64,000 nucleotides of DNA from Rhabditophanes sp. KR3021 (Eukaryota > Nematoda > Chromadorea > Rhabditida > Alloionematidae). The notes beneath the pieces were generated by a model. That model had not been told where the DNA came from, did no database searches, and worked only from the letters and a program-made list of their open reading frames with translations. Numbering within the stretch: position 1 is the stretch's first letter; each line of letters starts with the position of its first letter. Shown here one piece after another: positions 42,435 to 62,505 of this stretch. The translations under genes were made by a program, and so were the position numbers. The stretch is taken from positions 1,364,001-1,428,000 of the forward strand of contig CAUJLY010000002.1 in assembly GCA_963281155.1 (NCBI GenBank), read 5' to 3'.

Positions 42435-45390
42435 ATTTATAAAAGGTGAGACCTAGAATAGAAGTATGGTTTAGATGATGTTAAAATTAAGGTTTATAAA
42501 AGGGGTAATTTAGAAGAGATCGAAAAGACATAAACGAATGCGTCATAAGAGGAAACAAAGCTTGGTGATGTATGTATCGGCGTTAAGAGAGTGGGTGTGA
42601 TGGTGCATTGGGCTGTTGGAGAGGTTAAATTTGATTTTTTAAATGCTTGTCGAGTGGGGAATTGCAGATTTTAGGGGCACTTGCTTGGTGTATCTTAACA
42701 TGTTCAATATAAGATGCGCTAAACAGAAGGAAAGAGACGATTTGTGGTATATCACATCTCCAAAGGAAATAAAAAGTCTGCTCGTGAGAGACAAGGAGAG
42801 AACGATATAAACTTCTAGAATAAATAGTATAAAATGTGTGTGATAATTTGTGGTGCTATGTTACTTTGATCAGTTGATGATGATCGCGCTCCCTAAGATG
42901 CAAAAAATTTGCTGGCTATATGGAACCGTAGAATGGTAAGATCTTCTAGAAGACACCTATAATAGACGCACATATCAATAAAAAGATTAGCCTTTGATTC
43001 AGTTTATGTAAAGACATTTCATGAACAAATGCTTCATCAACTAAAGTGAATTGTGAAATAAAGTGTTGTGCAGATGTTTTGTTACACAATTTATTTGTAT
43101 GTGGTTATTTTATCCCACTACATACACATCTAAGACAAAATATATGGAACTTGAAGTTTTGTTGTGATGTAAGGTTTTAAATAGATAATAAATAATACAT
43201 ATTAATACGCATTAATTTTACGAGGAAATAATAATAGATAGTTTTACTAAAATAAATAATAATGAAAGTATTGTTTTTAGGGAATGAAATTGCTGGTCAA
43301 ATAGAGAGGTGACCTTTGTGGTTTTAGAGTGTGTGTTGACGTCTAAGTAAGGAGGAAAAATGAGTCTTTTTGTGGCCAGAAAGGGACAACGGGGTTTGTT
43401 ATTTTGTTGAACGGCATGTGCCTCCAATTAGCCTTTATACTAAACAAAAAAGTCGCACACAACTAAAGCCAGGTGATATATGGTCTCCAAAATAAAATTC
43501 ATAATTTATGAAAGGCCGTACAAATGTTAAAAGTCATTTAAAAGTATTTATATGTATACTCTTGAAATCGAACACGATTTGACTTGTTTATTGTAGAAGA
43601 GTTTAAAAAATGTATAATAAATAAAACAAAAGGTCTGGCCAGTTAAGATACGTGGCGTTTGTATACAACAGATTGTGCTCAGTAATAATATTGTTATATC
43701 ATACAAATGTATCATGTACGTTAATTGACATTCCGGGTGTTACATGCATCGATAAGTAAAAATGAATGGACAGTTCTATTGTGTTTCTTTGAGCACTTTG
43801 ATTTGACGGTGTACTTTACGCAACAGCTTAACTGATAATGACAATTGGTGACCATTATTGGAAGTAATAAAGTGGCTAGAGGCAAGTGCTGTCCTTATTC
43901 TACATAATTTTATATAACTTTATATAATTTCTTCTTTTTTGTTTTTTATTTGACATTGATTAGAGATACCTCTACTCACTTCATTATTTGTTGATAAGCA
44001 ATACGTAAATAAATAAATATATTTTTGGTGAATCTGTGCATAGCTTAAAACTAAATATGTATAAATAGAAAAAAGTTTAATCCTGTGTCGAGAAAAAGTG
44101 TATGTAAACTGCCGAAAAGGGTGGCTACTATACACAAAGAGGCTTTTGCCATTTTTTGTTGTTGTTGGATAAATAGAAAAAGATACATATAAAATTTACT
44201 TTTTCTAAATTGGTTTGGATAGTACTATATTGGGTTTTGGCGCAATGCAATATATTTCGTGTTGTCGTATAACAATTATTAATACAATTGGCAAAAAGAG
44301 GAATGATGAGAGTTTCAAAGTAAAAAGGACAACACAAAAAAAGTCGTGTTTGTTATGTTATAAAGAAAAGTTATCTAGACATAGGGCATTTATAAAGAAG
44401 ATAAAGGCACCACTAAAAAAGGGCAAATTTAGTTTGGTATCAAAAAATTGGTTAGATACTGTGGTAGTAATAATGCCAAATGCTGTTTAGTTAAATAGAA
44501 AGAGATGGCCTTGAATGCTGTCAAAGTGCGACGACTGTTGATTAAATAAGTATGATGAAGATATTTGGGTGTTGATATTATGACTAACAAACACAAAATA
44601 ATAGTCATATCAAAAAGAAAATGGGCTTTGTTTTGTTTTAGGAGCTTCAATAGATGTGTTGTTTTTGATAGGAGTGATTGTTTTTGACTTGGGTTTTTAA
44701 GAAGTGAATATGCGTGGTTATTTTGTTTGATCATAGTGATAATTGTGTGCGTTTGTTTGAGATAAATATTCAATAAATAGTGCAAAATTGTAATTTTTAT
44801 TGGTTAGTTAGCAAAATGATTTCACTTTTGTAATCAAATAAAAGAAAATGATTTTGTTTGATGAAAAATTAATGAGAATTAAACTTGGTGTAAATAATCT
44901 TTAAAATATTACATGCAAATTGGGAATCATTTAAAAATAACTTCTTGAGGTGTCAATAAATTGTTTAAAAATAGTAAAATGTGAATTTTAAAGCTTATTA
45001 CAATTAAATATGATTATTATTTTAAACCCAAATTGGAAATTGAGGTTAGTGAAATTTATAAAGATTGTATCAATTGTTAAAGAACTGTATCCTTTTTAAT
45101 TGCTACTTGCAACTCTTTTTTGTAACTGAACTTTGCTTTTTAAATAACAAATTTAGAAATACTCTTATCCGAAAAAGTGTAAGTCTATGCGTTGCCGACA
45201 ATTAATCGTCATCAAAAATCAACTTGCCCTTTTTAATATACCCCTTACCAAGAAAAGTCTCAGCCCGACATTCTGAGCGCTTGATGACTAGTGTCATTCA
45301 AAATCGACTTGAACGCAACATTCATTTTGCCAAAGTTGCGCAAAAACTTACACCCGTTTCTATTAAACCGTAACTTACCCCGTTTTTATT
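42435..45390. other. 3 kb gene-free stretch between RAB-10 and BUB1
   Basis: Divergent promoter region of the two genes. The open frames (43218-43427, 43920-44135, 44128-44337, 44429-44785) are Lys/Asn/Ile-rich, overlap on both strands and lack splice continuation, so I reject them. No RNA gene seen. Confidence 0.5.
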
Positions 45391-45392
45391 AG
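45391..45392 (+). promoter_or_regulatory. Candidate trans-splice acceptor before BUB1
   Basis: CGTTTTTATTAG ends 15 bases before the ATG at 45408, a plausible spliced-leader acceptor. Confidence 0.4.
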
Positions 45393-45407
45393 ACTAAAAC
45401 TTTAAAG

Positions 45408-48400
45408 ATGGATGCAAAGGAAAACAAGATTTCAAAGCACACTTACGACCAAGGCACTACGGATCGTTACAGATTATTTAAACTGTAAGTTTTATCTATC
45501 CATATCTTATCACTATATCATTTTTATTTAGGACCATCAAGACTCACCCAGTCGAAGAAGAGAAATTCGGCGTCGCTGTGGCCATTATCAAAAGCTACTG
45601 CGAAAGTTGCTGGAACGGTATCGACGTCTATGATTCGATTAAATTGATGATTCTCAAGGCTCGCTCTCTATTCAACAAAAAGAAAAGCCCGAGTATGAAG
45701 GATGTAAAGGAATGTGTTGATATTTTGCTGATCTTGGCATCGCGTTCCAAGAACTATACCTGCTTGGCGGTCTTTTCCAAGATTATTGACGATCAAGAGC
45801 TTCGCGGCGTGGCTTACCTCTACAAGTCGTTTGGGAGATTTTTTGTCGAAAATGGCTTGAGTGATGCCTTGTCCGAGTTGCTGAATGTTGCAGACAAGTA
45901 TTTGAAGAAGGAGGTGTTTTTGGCAGTTAAGGAGGAGCTTTTAAAAGATCCCCAGGTCCCACCACCAGTTGTTGGTTCTGCTCGGAAGCGGAGTCGTGGA
46001 GAAAGTATTGGTATGATTGTAGAAGAAAGTACTGACGTGGCTGTAGAAGGAAGTATTGATAGTGTGATGGAAGAGAGTGCTGCAGAATCTTCTGTTGCCC
46101 CTCCGCCTAACGGAGAATTCACTATGTATAATGATACAACAATGGGCATGACTAAGACTCAAATCTACCAAGATGAATCTTGTGTCTCTCCAATCAAGAA
46201 AAAGATTGCGTTGGAAGGCAGCGTGGAGAAAGAAAGAGACTACAGCACCATTCAAGAAGTTACTGAGCATTCTGGAGTTGCAGATGTGATGGAGTCGACT
46301 CAATTAGTCGATGGCGGTAACCAGATGGCCACACCTACCCAAGTATTTGATGATTGGGGTGATGATGTCCAAGAACCATCTACAGAGGGCAGACAAACTT
46401 CCGTCGCTGGTAAACTGAGCACTTCCTCGGCATCCTTCGTTATACCTCAAATGCCGACGATGCTCTATAAGAGCTTGGATTCTACTACTGGAACGTATGT
46501 CAGCAACACCTCTACTGTTGCCAATGAAAAGGTTGCTGGAAGCAAGTCTTCAGAAGATTTCGGACACGACATTTCCGAATTGGATGCAACCCAGGAAGCA
46601 AGCTCAACATCTAAGGCACAAGGCATCCCTCAAGAAAAGCCTCCACGCCTTTCGATGATGGCCAGTTCAACTCCTTGTCGCAACGGTCAAACAATTCCGT
46701 TAGAGGAGTGTTCTTTCTACAACGAGGTGTCGGCAATAGAAGGGGGACTCTTCAATCAATCCAAGGACACTTCAAGCAAGGAGGGCGAAGAAAAGTCTTC
46801 CATAATGGAGCAATCTGGACAAATCTTTGACGATAAAGCCGAAACTCTTAAAAGTACTGTTGCCGTCAAAATTGCCGAAGCTGGTGGGAAAGTATGCAAC
46901 AAGTCCTCAAATTCGATCAAAGAAAATGGAAAAATCGGCCCTGATTTCTTCAACTCTGTCTCTGATATTCCTCAAACCGAGGATAGTTTTGACTTGTTCG
47001 CTGCCGTTGATAATGACGATCTTGGACACACCATCCATGAGAACAGAAGGAAGAGTATCGTCTTTGCATCCATGAAGAATTTGATGGGGGACGTTTCTGC
47101 TGCTGACTCCACTCAAGACCGGTCTAGTTTATTTGGAAGTAGTAACTCTGTCAAGACTCCAATGACTGGTATCTCTGGTACTGATGAAACGTTGATCGGG
47201 GAGGTTATCAGACACAAATCAATTGGCGATGAAGATCAAATTGCAAATCAAATTCGTGAAGAACCAGCTAAAATGGAAACTGAAGAAGCTTCGGGGGTTG
47301 AAGATATCGTGATGCAAGAAATGTCTGCTAAGGATTGCATTGAAATGATTGATCAAGAAGAAAAAGTTGAGCAACTGACAAGTGTTGATGGAGAACTACC
47401 AAAACGATGCTCAATTGAATCTGGCAACTTAGCTGAATCTATTGCACCTGCTTCCGTATCTTTCTTTACCAGCCCAAATACTTCTCTCGAGGTGGAAGAT
47501 ACTAGCGAATTGCCTCATGACTGCTCAATCAACCCGTGGGACCAAAAGCTTCGGGACAAAATGACTGTTCTGGATAACTTTGATGATAAAGTGTGCGTGG
47601 TGAATGATGCAAGATCCGCTTTGAAGGTAAATGATACTTTAGACGTCGATGGCCAAACGTTCAATGTGACGACATTGATTGCAACTGGTGGATTCGCCAA
47701 AGTCTTCAAGATCCAGTCTGGTTCAAAAGTCTTGGCTGCCAAAGTGCAATCTCCTCCTTACTTGTACGAAACCTACATTTGCGAGCAAATAAAGAAGCGT
47801 TCACCTGAATCTTGTAGACACTACTTTATGGTGGTGGACAAGACTTTGAAATTTGGGGGAATGACAGTTATCTTGAATGAGTACCATGGGTATGGGACAC
47901 TTCTCGATATGGTGAACAAGTACCGCGCCGACAACATGTCTGTACCCTGCCACATCGCTGCTTATTTCGCTCTTCAAATGATTGAAATTCTTAAAGTAGT
48001 AAATGATTGCTCAATCATCCATGCTGATTCAAAGCCAGACAATTGGTTGATTACAATGCAGCCTACTTATGGTGGCCCAGATACTTATCTTGAAGGGAAA
48101 CCAATCATCAAGCTAATCGACTTTGGAAGATCTATCGACTTGTATCATCTTAAGAATGTTGTATGCAGGGGAAAAGCCGCAACTGACTGCTTTGATTGCG
48201 TTGAAATGCTTGAAAACCGGCCATGGACTTATCAAACTGATCAATTTGGATTTATTTCCACTATCATGCTTTTGTTGACTGGGAAGTATGAAAATGTTCA
48301 AAAGGAGTCTGGCAATGGCTCTTACAAGTTCCCAATTACTTTTATGAAACGCACAAATCCTTTGCTGACTTTGTGGAAGAAATTGATTGAGAAGTTGTTG

Positions 48401-48541
48401 AATATTCCTGACTGCTATAGCATTCCGAAGTGGGAATCTATCAGCAACATGATCAAAGAAGAACTGACTGATTTGATCGAAGATGACGAACTTCTCGCCA
48501 AGCAACATTTTGAAAAACTTATCAAAAAGTTAACTAATTAA
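45408..48541 (+). CDS. bub-1: BUB1-type spindle checkpoint kinase
   Basis: Kinetochore kinase of the spindle assembly checkpoint, which phosphorylates histone H2A and recruits shugoshin. Exons 45408-45484 and 45532-48541 with a 47-base intron; 1028 residues. The N-terminal ~180 residues form the Mad3/BUB1 TPR region (YRLFKLTIKTHPVEEEKFGV, ILKARSLFNKKKSP, LASRSKNYTCLAVFSKII). A long Ser/Glu-rich middle follows. The C-terminal kinase has a Gly loop ATGGFAKVF near residue 742, a catalytic loop HADSKPDN near 856 (BUB1 proteins have HGDIKPDN-like) and DFG near 889. Family marks after it are CVEMLENRPWTYQTDQFG and LLNIPDCYSIPKW. A KEN motif at residues 4-6, just before the TPR region, is noted as a finding. 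Kinase residues are intact. Confidence 0.94.
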
Positions 48542-48868
48542 ATTATCATCTAACACCAATTTTGTATTATTTTAAAATTTCGATACCCTATAATCAGAGC
48601 CAAACGGCTATTCATTTTTTATGATAAATTTTTTAAAAATTGGCTACTTTATTTCATCTTTCATTTGTCAACTATTTCATCTAATCTTTCATAGCAACAA
48701 ATAATATACGTCAATTATTTTATTGACAGCCAAAAATATTTAAAAATCAAAATAGCCATTAAATAATAACTAAGCATACATTAAAAAACGAATTTAATTT
48801 CAATTTAATACAAATAAAGTTGTATAAAAAAGACATTTAGTTATGGAACTTTCTGCAACAATCAAATT

Positions 48869-49224
48869 TCACAAACTCTCTAAGAATTGAGTCAAGCTTG
48901 TACGTTTATGAATATCCTTGATGTCAAAAAGATTGATTTTTTCTTTGTTCACTCCAACGAAGGCACTATCATCTAGTTTGAGAAGAATTTGCTGAACTTG
49001 TCCCAAATTCTCGAGTTTATCCATTTGCAGCTTTTGTTCCAGTTTCACCGCATTCTTTTCCAAGACCATTTCTTTCACGCAGGACTCAAGAAGAGAGATG
49101 TCAAATTGAATTTTCGATGGGTCGGCAATTCAGCTTGGGAACGGTCAAAGTTTCTCCAGTCGTCTACTGGGACATAGTAGCGGTTGACATCGACTGTTGG
49201 TGTCGTTGAAGGAAAAAAGGGCAT
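48869..49224 (-). CDS. Small unrecognised protein with one frame break
   Basis: Minus-strand gene of about 118 residues. It starts at ATG 49224 (PFFPSTTPTVDVNRYYVPVD, DWRNFDRSQAELP) and continues in another frame from about 49120 (DPSKIQFDISLLESCVKEMV, then a coiled-coil-like EKNAVKLEQKLQMDKLENLG and an ending TSLTQFLESL). A one-base change in the GGGTCGG region near 49117-49126 would join the frames as ELP-DPSK. A short intron is possible but no good donor/acceptor pair fits. The family is not recognised; a subunit of a small helical complex would suit. It is divergent from UTP14 with 293 bases between starts and convergent with BUB1. Confidence 0.6.
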
Positions 49225-49517
49225 AGGGATGAAGTGTTGGATTCAGATTGTAGACGGTTATTTATTTTATTGTTTTTACATTCAAATTCCGATAGTAATT
49301 AAAATTGGGTTGTTGATTTAATGTTCAAATTTGTGGGTTATTTATACTTTACTGTTATTTCTACATTCATATTTAGTTGTTAATTCAAATAATGATAGAC
49401 CAGTAAATGTCTCAGTACGATTTTCTTTAATTTTATTTAAATACATTGGAAAATAGTCACTTGGCATAAATAATTTGATTTGAATCTCTTTGGATATAAT
49501 CATTATTCTCCAACATC
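49225..49517. promoter_or_regulatory. Shared upstream region of the small gene and UTP14
   Basis: 293 bases between two divergent ATGs, so both promoters must lie here. The sequence is AT-rich (TTATTTTATTG, TTATTTATACTT) without a definable element. Confidence 0.4.
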
Positions 49518-51759
49518 ATGTCTGACTGGGAGGAAGAAGAAATTGATGATGGTAAACACCGGGAGTTGTTATCTAATATTTTCGGGTCTTCTGACACCAA
49601 AGCAGATGCCTCTAAATTCAAATTGAAGAAAGGAGCTACTGAAAAAGTGAATGTGGCCGATATGATTTCAGCCTTAAAAGGCAAAAGGTATGTTTGTTTG
49701 ATTAAGTCAGTTTTAAATTAATTTTACACATTTTAGTGGCATCGACACAGTAAAGAAAAGCTTCGGCATTCATACTGCCAAGGATTTTGATAAGATGAGG
49801 GAGAAAGCAAAATCGGATGACCAGTTGAGAGGTTCTGGATTGAAGTCTAAGACGCTAGTTGCCCCTATGAATCGCCGAATGCATGACAAGTTACAAGGGC
49901 AAGTTGCTTACAAGGATGTCAAAGATGAGTTAGGGGAATGGCAGGATGTCGTTGTTGCAAATAGAGTTAGTGATCAACTCTCTTTTCCTTTGTACCAGGA
50001 AAATCTGACTAAGCTGACTAATGCAGATCGTGTTAGTGGCATTATTCCTAGAACTTCTCTCGAACAAAGGATGGCCGCAATGATTGGGGCGTCCAAAAAC
50101 ATCCTGAGCAATGAACGTGCTCTGACTGAAGCTGAAACTGAACTAATGAAGGCAATGGATGAGCAAGTTGCTAACGAAAAAGTCAAGCAACTTCAAAGAG
50201 AAAGAAGGCTAATGAGTTTCAGAGCTGCCAAGAATGTCTATACTGCCAAGATTAAATCTAAAAAGTACCACAAGATCAAGAAGCGCTCTAACAGGCGAAA
50301 GTTGGTGAAAGAATTTGAAGATTTGGTAACTAAAGATCCCGAAGCCGCCAAGGCCAAGCTGGCTGAACTTGAAAAGGATCGTTTGATGGAACGAGCCACT
50401 CTTAGGCATAGAACAACTGGGAAATGGAACAAAAATCTCATCAAATATGCCGCCAGAAATGAAGGTGTCAAGAAAATCATGCAAGACCATATGCAATTCG
50501 GCCGCGAACTGAAGGCGAAGTTACTTGGAGTTGATCCGGATGATTTGTCCGATTCTGATGAAGAGGAACAAACTCCGGAAGTTATTGGAAATAAGAAAAA
50601 GGAGTATCAAACTTTCTTGGCTATGGTCGCGGAGGAAGCTTCAAAGGAACATGATAAGGCAGAGAAAGTTCCGGATAATATTGCCAGTGCTTTGTTGGAT
50701 GGGCATAATCCATGGTTAAAGACTGGCCTTCTGAAGCTAAGATCTGCTATCAAGCAAAAGGAGGAGGCAAAGAGAGGGTTTAGAACTCAACTAACAAAGT
50801 CAAAAGCTATTGCAAACATGGAGCTTGACGATGGATGGACTATTGTTGGAGCCGGGCAAGAGGAGTACCCCGTGACTAAAAGCGATATGGACGCTGATCA
50901 AGAGGGGGCAATGAAAGAAACCTTGTCGGAGGAAGAAAGCGAAGATGAAGAGTGTGATGGCAATGGAAAAAAGGAAGACTCTTCGATCGATGATATCTTT
51001 GACGCCTACTTCAACAGTCTAATAAAAACGACCAAAGACGAAGAAGAGGCTGCCCAGAGACAAGATGACCTCGAAGCCTTGGAAAAAGCCGAATCAAATT
51101 ACGTAGAAACTGCTCCAGGTCTAAAAAGAAAGGGCGACCAGGAAGGACCTGTTGCAGCCAAGTCTGCTAAAATCGACATAGATATTTCCTTAGACCCTTC
51201 AAAGTATCTCAAGCTTGTCACAAGTGAAGTAGATTCTATTGATGAAACAGTTAACGATCACCTTGATGGGCAAGCTAGGATAAATGCCTTCGACCAGACC
51301 AATATTATCGCTGAAGCCTTTGAAGATGATGACGTTTTGGTTGAATTCGAAAAACACAAGGCAATGGTGGAGGACTTTGAAAGTGTCAAAGATGTTGACT
51401 TGACTTTGCATGGCTGGGGTTCTTGGACAGGTCAAACCATTGCCAAGAAGTCAAAGCCTGAGTATGTCCTTAAAGCTCCTATAAATGAAAGAAAAGACGC
51501 TAAGAATCGTGGCTTAATCATGCTTGAGTCTGTGGATTCTGCCATTTCTAAACTTCAGCCTACAGATGTACCTTTCCCTTATACTTCTTCTAAGGTTTTT
51601 GAAGCTGTTGCAAAACAACCTCTCGGAATGGATTGGAATCCTGCTACTACAACCAAGAAAATGACCAAGCCTGTTGTTAGAACGAGATTAGGTAAGATTA
51701 TCAGGCCTATCTCAAAGATTGAGACTATGAAAGGAAGGAAAGTTGGTTTGGATAAGTGA
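49518..51759 (+). CDS. utp-14: UTP14-type small-subunit processome protein
   Basis: Nucleolar component of the SSU processome, which processes pre-rRNA for the 40S subunit and activates the helicase DHR1. Exons 49518-49687 and 49737-51759 (49-base intron) give 730 residues. UTP14 landmarks include KSFGIHTAKDFDKMREKAKS, the VAPMNRRMHDKLQGQVAYKD segment, KNVYTAKIKSKKYHKIKKRS, LRHRTTGKWNKNLIKYAA near the middle, a GWTIVG-type short block in the linker and the terminal WGSWTGQTIAKKSK with EYVLKAPINERKDAKNRGL and the VPFPYTSSKVFEAVAKQPLG segment. The acidic/basic composition and length fit the family. RIOK2 elsewhere in the window acts later in the same ribosomal pathway. Confidence 0.95.
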
Positions 51760-52115
51760 GGGTAGATATGATATACTCAACAAATTGTTTCTGTTATTGT
51801 TAGTTTTAAAAAACACACTTTTATTTAATATTGTTTCAAATATATGCCTTTTAATAATAAATTTTTGATTAAACATTTGTATCTAGTTTAAAATAAGTGC
51901 AATTAATAAAATGACCTCATCTTTTTTGTCTACACATCAAATTTGCACGTATGTATCAGCTATTAAGTGTTGTCTCTGTGTGCTTGTGATTTAAACTCGA
52001 GGAATGGCTGGTGTGGTATACACATCATTGCATATCTTTAGTCTAAAAGCAATTTGCTCTGTGCCACTGCAAATCAGTTATTTTTATTATTCATTGATTT
52101 AAATATATTTGTGCG

Positions 52116-53468
52116 ATGGATTCTATTTCCTCCAAGGAAACTGTCTTAAATTGTTATGATTTGATGAAAACAATACTTTCTTATGTTGATACATTGAAGG
52201 ATCGGTTTGCCTTTGAATTAACTTCGAAATGGAATAGATTTTATAGTTTGTCTACTATTATGCCTAGTTTGTATTTCCGCTATTTGGACAAGTCATTAAC
52301 TGTTAAGATTGAAGATTCATTTGATGAGGATACAGTCACTTTATCTATTGGAGAAGACACCAAATTCAGAATGGTTCTAGACAAAGAACTCATCAAAACA
52401 GATAAGGATACCAAACTAAAGTTAACCGGCTATTTATCAAGATTCCTCCTTCATACCCGAAAAGTAGTAATCGAACTGAAGGACGATAACTGCAAAAGAG
52501 ATTCAGAAAACGACATGTGGTTAGATACACTGGTCGTTGACATTATCTCCAAATTCAAGTGGACTCTCGAAGAAATTACCCTGACTCCAATCGTTTATCC
52601 CATCCGAAAAGAAGACCATCGACAAAAAATCCTGCGTCTTTTCAAAATCCTCCACAAACTATCAACAAAAATCAACCTAAACGTCGAAATCAAATGGTTT
52701 GACGGCACCAAGGACGACAACAAAAACAAACTCTTCGACTTCTTCTGCCTTCTTCCCAGACAACTGAACGTCGCTTCCGTAGTAATCTCGCCCAAAGATA
52801 CACAAAAACAATGTGCTACTCAAAATTGGTTCAATTTATATTTTGACATTAAGGCCCTTAATTTAGCTAATTTGAAAAAGGCTGTCTTGTTGATAGATTG
52901 CCGGTGCCATTGTTGCAGCCTCACCATTGCAAAAATATTCCAATTTATTCTAAAAGACCCTCACTTGAATGATTTATCGCTAAATTTTTCACCTTTCAAT
53001 CATCTGAATCCTAATTTGTTGTTTAGTGTGATGACGGAAAAGATCACTACCTTGCATATGCTCATTTTTATGGATAGGTTTGATGCAAGGGGTTGTTTGG
53101 AGTTGCTGGAGGAGAGATGTCCGATGATTGAGGAGTTGGAGCTTCAGCATAATGATTGTTTTAATAATATTATGCCTTCACTCTTCTTGAATTCTTTTCC
53201 TTCCCTCAAGTCGCTTAAGGTTTATGAGGAAATGGCGATGTTTTCTACGAGGTTGGCTAATTATTTGTACAAGTCTACGTTCATTAACTTAAAGTTCTTG
53301 CAATTTCAAACAGCCTTTGAAACCCGCGCCTTTACTAAATTTAAACTCCTTAAGTCTCGATTTAAGTATGCTTTGATGGATCCAGAGTCAAATGAATGTA
53401 TAATCTTAGGGTTCAATTATGCAGATGACGAATGGCAGTTGAATAGATATAATAGCAACAATAACTAA
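52116..53468 (+). CDS. F-box-like, leucine-rich protein
   Basis: Single exon, 450 codons. The N-terminal 50 residues look like an F-box (CYDLMKTILSYVDTLKDRFA, then FELTSKWNRFYSLSTIMPSL), which would bind SKP1-type adaptors such as the one at 7070-7661. The rest has irregular Leu/Ile-spaced segments typical of nematode F-box substrate domains (LNDLSLNFSPFNHLNP, RCPMIEELELQHNDCF, SFPSLKSLKVYEEM). No membrane segment. Nematodes carry large, fast-evolving F-box families, so a named orthologue is not expected. The F-box call rests on pattern and position only. Confidence 0.65.
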   Translation: MDSISSKETVLNCYDLMKTILSYVDTLKDRFAFELTSKWNRFYSLSTIMPSLYFRYLDKSLTVKIEDSFDEDTVTLSIGEDTKFRMVLDKELIKTDKDTKLKLTGYLSRFLLHTRKVVIELKDDNCKRDSENDMWLDTLVVDIISKFKWTLEEITLTPIVYPIRKEDHRQKILRLFKILHKLSTKINLNVEIKWFDGTKDDNKNKLFDFFCLLPRQLNVASVVISPKDTQKQCATQNWFNLYFDIKALNLANLKKAVLLIDCRCHCCSLTIAKIFQFILKDPHLNDLSLNFSPFNHLNPNLLFSVMTEKITTLHMLIFMDRFDARGCLELLEERCPMIEELELQHNDCFNNIMPSLFLNSFPSLKSLKVYEEMAMFSTRLANYLYKSTFINLKFLQFQTAFETRAFTKFKLLKSRFKYALMDPESNECIILGFNYADDEWQLNRYNSNNN

Positions 53469-53954
53469 TTTTGCATTTCTTTAAATTATCGCTTTCAATA
53501 ATAATAAATAAAAAAGGCTATGTATAATAATATTCACAACACTAACTACAGTTATAATATAAATAGTGTACGTTCAGTTTACGAGTATGTCGTCTCAAGT
53601 AATGGCGAGCATTATTGAAAGTATTGCAATGTGAAATAAAAATATATTACTTAATTGTTTAAATGACTTTTTTGTTCTGTTATCATTCACAAATAGTTAA
53701 ACCTGGAATTCCGTATCTTAGTTTGCTTATAGTTAAACCTGAAATTCCGTAAAGTGTTACAGACTTATCTACGCATTTCATAAATTTTATAATTGAATAG
53801 AAGGGAGCATGTGGCAATAAAGTTGGTATATATTTATTTCAAATTTATTGAGAAAAGATGATTTACAAGCACAAAATAGATACAGACCAAATGTTTTAAA
53901 AGGCCAAATCTTCATTTTCAGTAAGTCTCACTATTTTGATACTAGTTTTTATAA

Positions 53955-55017
53955 ATGTTAACTTCAGAAAACGCTACTTGCATCGAAGCCTACGAAATAA
54001 ACACCAACATCTATTTACACCTAATATGGGTTACCTCCATAATCCTTTGTAGCCTCAGCATCATCTTATCCTGTATTCTCCTCTACCTAAGCCATCAAGC
54101 AAAATCAATCCATCCAAATCTCAAGTGTTTCTTCACAAATGCCGTTTTATGCCTAATTTTGGGGGCATTCATAGTCACATCACGAAGCGCCTGGTTTTTG
54201 ATTAAATCTTATGTAGCTTCCCAGGATAAATGTGATTATCTTTTCCATTCAAAGGTTTGCTACTTTTTGATGGAATTTAATCTAGGTAGTGACTATTTGA
54301 TTTCAATCACTTTATTAATGATAACCGGGGAAAGATTATTTGCAACAATGAAATACGCTACTTATGAAACTTATCAAAATCTGAATTATTTTAGAGCCAT
54401 GGCCACGGCTTGTTGGGTAGTTTTATTTGCGTTTATTGGGAGAGCATATTTTACATCAACAAGACCCACTTTTTTTGTTAGACCTATACAATATTGTCAC
54501 TATGTTTCGCTGTGGGGACCTCCACGACTAGAACCTTTCGAATTAGCTTTTATACCAATAGGAATGTTATTTGTTTGCATCGCCAGTGGAACCAAATATT
54601 ATTGTAAAAACAAAGCCACTGAACTTCGTAAATCAAACTCCTCCGAAATAACTCAAAAATTTACAATCCGTGAAAACATCTATTGTGCCTCTTTTTTTTC
54701 TCCCTATTTTTCTTTATTACAATCTTAGTGTAATTTGGGTCAATGTTTGGATCTTGGCCTATTCATTAATTAATCCAGATTACACTGTCATCCAATTTGC
54801 TATTCAAAAAGAAGCTTCCTCCTTGATAATGCACATATTTTTTATTTACTTTAATTTGTACACCATCTTTTGGTTTAGACCTTTTAAGAAGACAATTTTA
54901 GAATCAAATATTTGTTCAGTTCTTAAAATTACGACATTATTCAGTTTTCACACTCACCAAAATGCTGTCATTCCACTCGCGACTTCAGACGACTATTTTG
55001 CGAGTTATAAATGGTAA
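53955..55017 (+). CDS. Serpentine chemoreceptor of the Sra-like group, one apparent frame break
   Basis: Seven-transmembrane nematode receptor. The first part runs from ATG 53955 with N-terminal NATC glycosylation site and helices around WVTSIILCSLSIILSCILLY, FFTNAVLCLILGAFIVTS, LISITLLMITGERLFATMKY and ATACWVVLFAFIGRAYFTS. The ERLFATMKYATYE segment after helix 3 resembles Sra/Sre-type receptors. At a run of eight T (54692-54699) the frame changes. Dropping one T joins it to a second frame (LPIFLYYNLSVIWVNVWILA, then IMHIFFIYFNLYTIFWFRPF) that supplies the last two helices and stops at 55017, giving 353 residues. An indel in the homopolymer is the simplest reading; a recent pseudogene is the alternative. 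Unrelated in detail to the receptor at 8960-10116. Confidence 0.75.
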
Positions 55018-55272
55018 TACAACCAAAAATAAGAAACATGCATTACAAAATGCCGTGATTTCACCATTCAGACAACCATTTTTCCTCTTATACAAATGAA
55101 TGATAATATCTTCAACAACATATAATGTGATCACAACGTTTCAACACAACAAAAATATAATGAGATCACAAAGTTTATAAATAAACTCATTTTTCATCAA
55201 AGACGATATTAAAACATTATTTTTAATAGTTAATTATTGTTCATGGTTAATTATATACATTTAATAAAAGAT

Positions 55273-62505
<7,233 letters not shown>

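Noticed and set aside
44429..44785. 118-codon minus-strand frame upstream of BUB1
   Set aside because: Overlaps an open frame on the other strand, and looks like translated AT-rich repeats.
54670..54729. 59-base intron (GTGAAA...TTAG) in the second chemoreceptor
   Set aside because: Splicing it produces an immediate stop; a one-base change in the T8 run fits better.
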